Below the pieces are notes generated by a model, which was not told where the DNA came from, searched no databases, and saw only the letters and a program-made list of their open reading frames with translations. Below, piece by piece: positions 5,088 to 6,050 of a stretch of 6,050 bases of DNA. A program made the translations under genes and the position numbers. The stretch's first letter is position 1, and each line of letters begins with the position of its first letter. Source of the DNA: Lachnospiraceae bacterium UBA3732 (GTDB lineage: Bacteria > Bacillota > Clostridia > Lachnospirales > Lachnospiraceae). The stretch lies in NCBI GenBank assembly GCA_002372545.1, contig DFHD01000100.1:747-6796 (forward strand), in the 5' to 3' direction.

Positions 5088-5969
5088 ATGGGAGAGCTGA
5101 GACAACATCAACCATCGATGTCGATTGATGAACAGGTTGAAAACTTGAAGTCGCTTGGACTAATCATTAATGATGAAGAGTATGCCAAGAAAATATTAAA
5201 TGACATATCTTACTTCAGACTAATAAAAGCATATAGCCTTGGTTTTAAACCTAAAAATGGAAAGTATAATGAAGGCGTAACATTTGAGCAAATTGTAGAT
5301 CTTTACTTGTTCAATGCTAATTTTAGACAGACTACATTTTCACAAATTGAAAAGATAGAAGTAAACGTAAGATGTAGAATTGCAAATTATTTTGCCGATA
5401 CATATGGCGTTCTGGGGTATAAAGAGCCGGAAAATTTTGTTGACGAAGAGTACTATCATACATTTTTATCGGATATCGAAGAAGAACTTGGAAGAAACTC
5501 AAAGGCCCCATTTGTAAGGAATTTTAAAGAAAACTATGAGGGTGGGGATCTGCCAATATATGCCTTGGTAGAGGTGTTTAGTTTTGGTACGCTTTCAAAG
5601 TTTTATAAGAATATGAAGAATGCTGACAAGAAAGCGGTTGCAAAAAGCTTTGGAATTGGATATACATATTTAGAAAGCTGGTTAGAGAGCATTTCCTATG
5701 TACGTAATATTTGTGCACATTACGGAAGATTATATAACGCAAAGCTTTCAAAGACTCCGATGCTCTACAAAGAATATTCACAAGCCGGCATCGGTAATAA
5801 TCGAATATTTGGAGTGCTGCTTTGCATGAAGCAGATTTTGAAAAATGATGCGCATTGGAATCAATATGTAAATCAGATAGACGTGCTAATAGGTAAATAT
5901 GAAAAAGTAGATGTGAAAACAATGGGGTTTCCCGAAGATTGGAAGGAATTGTTGAAGAATATAGATTAA
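5088..5969 (+). CDS. Abi_2 family (AbiD/AbiF-like) HEPN-domain protein, putative abortive infection RNase
   Basis: 293 residues resembling the Abi_2 (PF07751) family of phage-exclusion proteins. Family landmarks in order: the N-terminal block QVENLKSLGLIINDEEYAKKILNDISYFRL (about 16-44), TFEQIVDLYLFNANFR (65-80), IEKIEVNVRCRIANYF (87-102), DLPIYALVEVFSFGTLSKFY (154-173), and ESWLESISYVRNICAHYGRLYN (196-217). The last block carries the HEPN ribonuclease signature R206-N-I-C-A-H211 (Rx4H). The family average of about 300 residues means the protein looks complete. No signal peptide or membrane segment is evident, so it is cytoplasmic. It is clearly AT-richer than guaA and pbuG, suggesting horizontal acquisition. 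The dedicated promoter and structured leader are consistent with an RNA-controlled toxin. The family call is strong; the antiphage function and RNA target are inferred from the family. Confidence 0.9.
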   Translation: MGELRQHQPSMSIDEQVENLKSLGLIINDEEYAKKILNDISYFRLIKAYSLGFKPKNGKYNEGVTFEQIVDLYLFNANFRQTTFSQIEKIEVNVRCRIANYFADTYGVLGYKEPENFVDEEYYHTFLSDIEEELGRNSKAPFVRNFKENYEGGDLPIYALVEVFSFGTLSKFYKNMKNADKKAVAKSFGIGYTYLESWLESISYVRNICAHYGRLYNAKLSKTPMLYKEYSQAGIGNNRIFGVLLCMKQILKNDAHWNQYVNQIDVLIGKYEKVDVKTMGFPEDWKELLKNID

Positions 5970-6050
5970 CATGAAGTAATAAGTTCTTCCAAAACGCTTC
6001 CGAATATTACAATGAAACAAAATATGAGAAATAAACATGCTATATAGCGT
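5970..6050. other. Downstream end of window: no gene or clear terminator seen
   Basis: The 81 bases after the Abi-gene stop are AT-rich. An 11-codon frame from 6012 is too short and lacks a convincing ribosome site. No GC-rich stem with a T tract is present, so the gene's terminator or a further module gene lies beyond the edge. Confidence 0.5.

Noticed and set aside
6012..6047. Tiny frame at the right edge
   Set aside because: Eleven codons, no convincing ribosome site, and no recognisable product.

Overview
The window looks like a chromosomal segment from a Gram-positive Clostridia-type bacterium, most likely Lachnospiraceae-like. This rests on strong AGGAGG-type ribosome sites, sigma-A-type promoters, a perfect CIRCE operator, and the character of the ClpB, Hpt and AzgA-type permease proteins. 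The genus cannot be named from the sequence alone.

Left part (1-1288, minus strand): the first 398 residues of the disaggregase ClpB, running off the left edge. Its promoter (TTGACA-N17-TATAAA) is followed in the 5' UTR by a perfect CIRCE inverted repeat, so the gene should be an HrcA-repressed heat-shock gene.

Centre (1394-4479, plus strand): a divergently transcribed purine salvage operon, hpt - pbuG - guaA. The permease would import hypoxanthine or guanine, Hpt would convert the base to IMP or GMP, and the GMP synthase would make GMP from XMP. The guaA product has only the ATP pyrophosphatase and dimerisation domains. The glutamine amidotransferase half of usual bacterial GuaA is absent, and there is no room for it upstream.

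Right-centre (4480-4984, no protein gene): an unusual repeat block. A 143-nt near-perfect palindrome contains the bidirectional guaA terminator and two mini-hairpins with GAA loops. It is followed by two identical 133-nt tandem copies of a unit homologous to its right half, then a truncated third copy that ends in a perfect 16-bp hairpin.

Right end (4985-6050, plus strand): an AT-rich single-gene module. A clear promoter transcribes a short structured leader (a 7-bp helix followed by a short T run), then a 293-residue Abi_2-family (AbiD/AbiF-like) protein carrying the HEPN RNase motif RNICAH. The small structured RNA directly upstream of an AbiF-like HEPN protein resembles the RNA-antitoxin arrangement described for AbiF systems, the proposed relatives of Cas13. 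It is the best candidate here for an interesting defence or toxin-antitoxin system. The repeat block separates this probable acquired module from the core operon.
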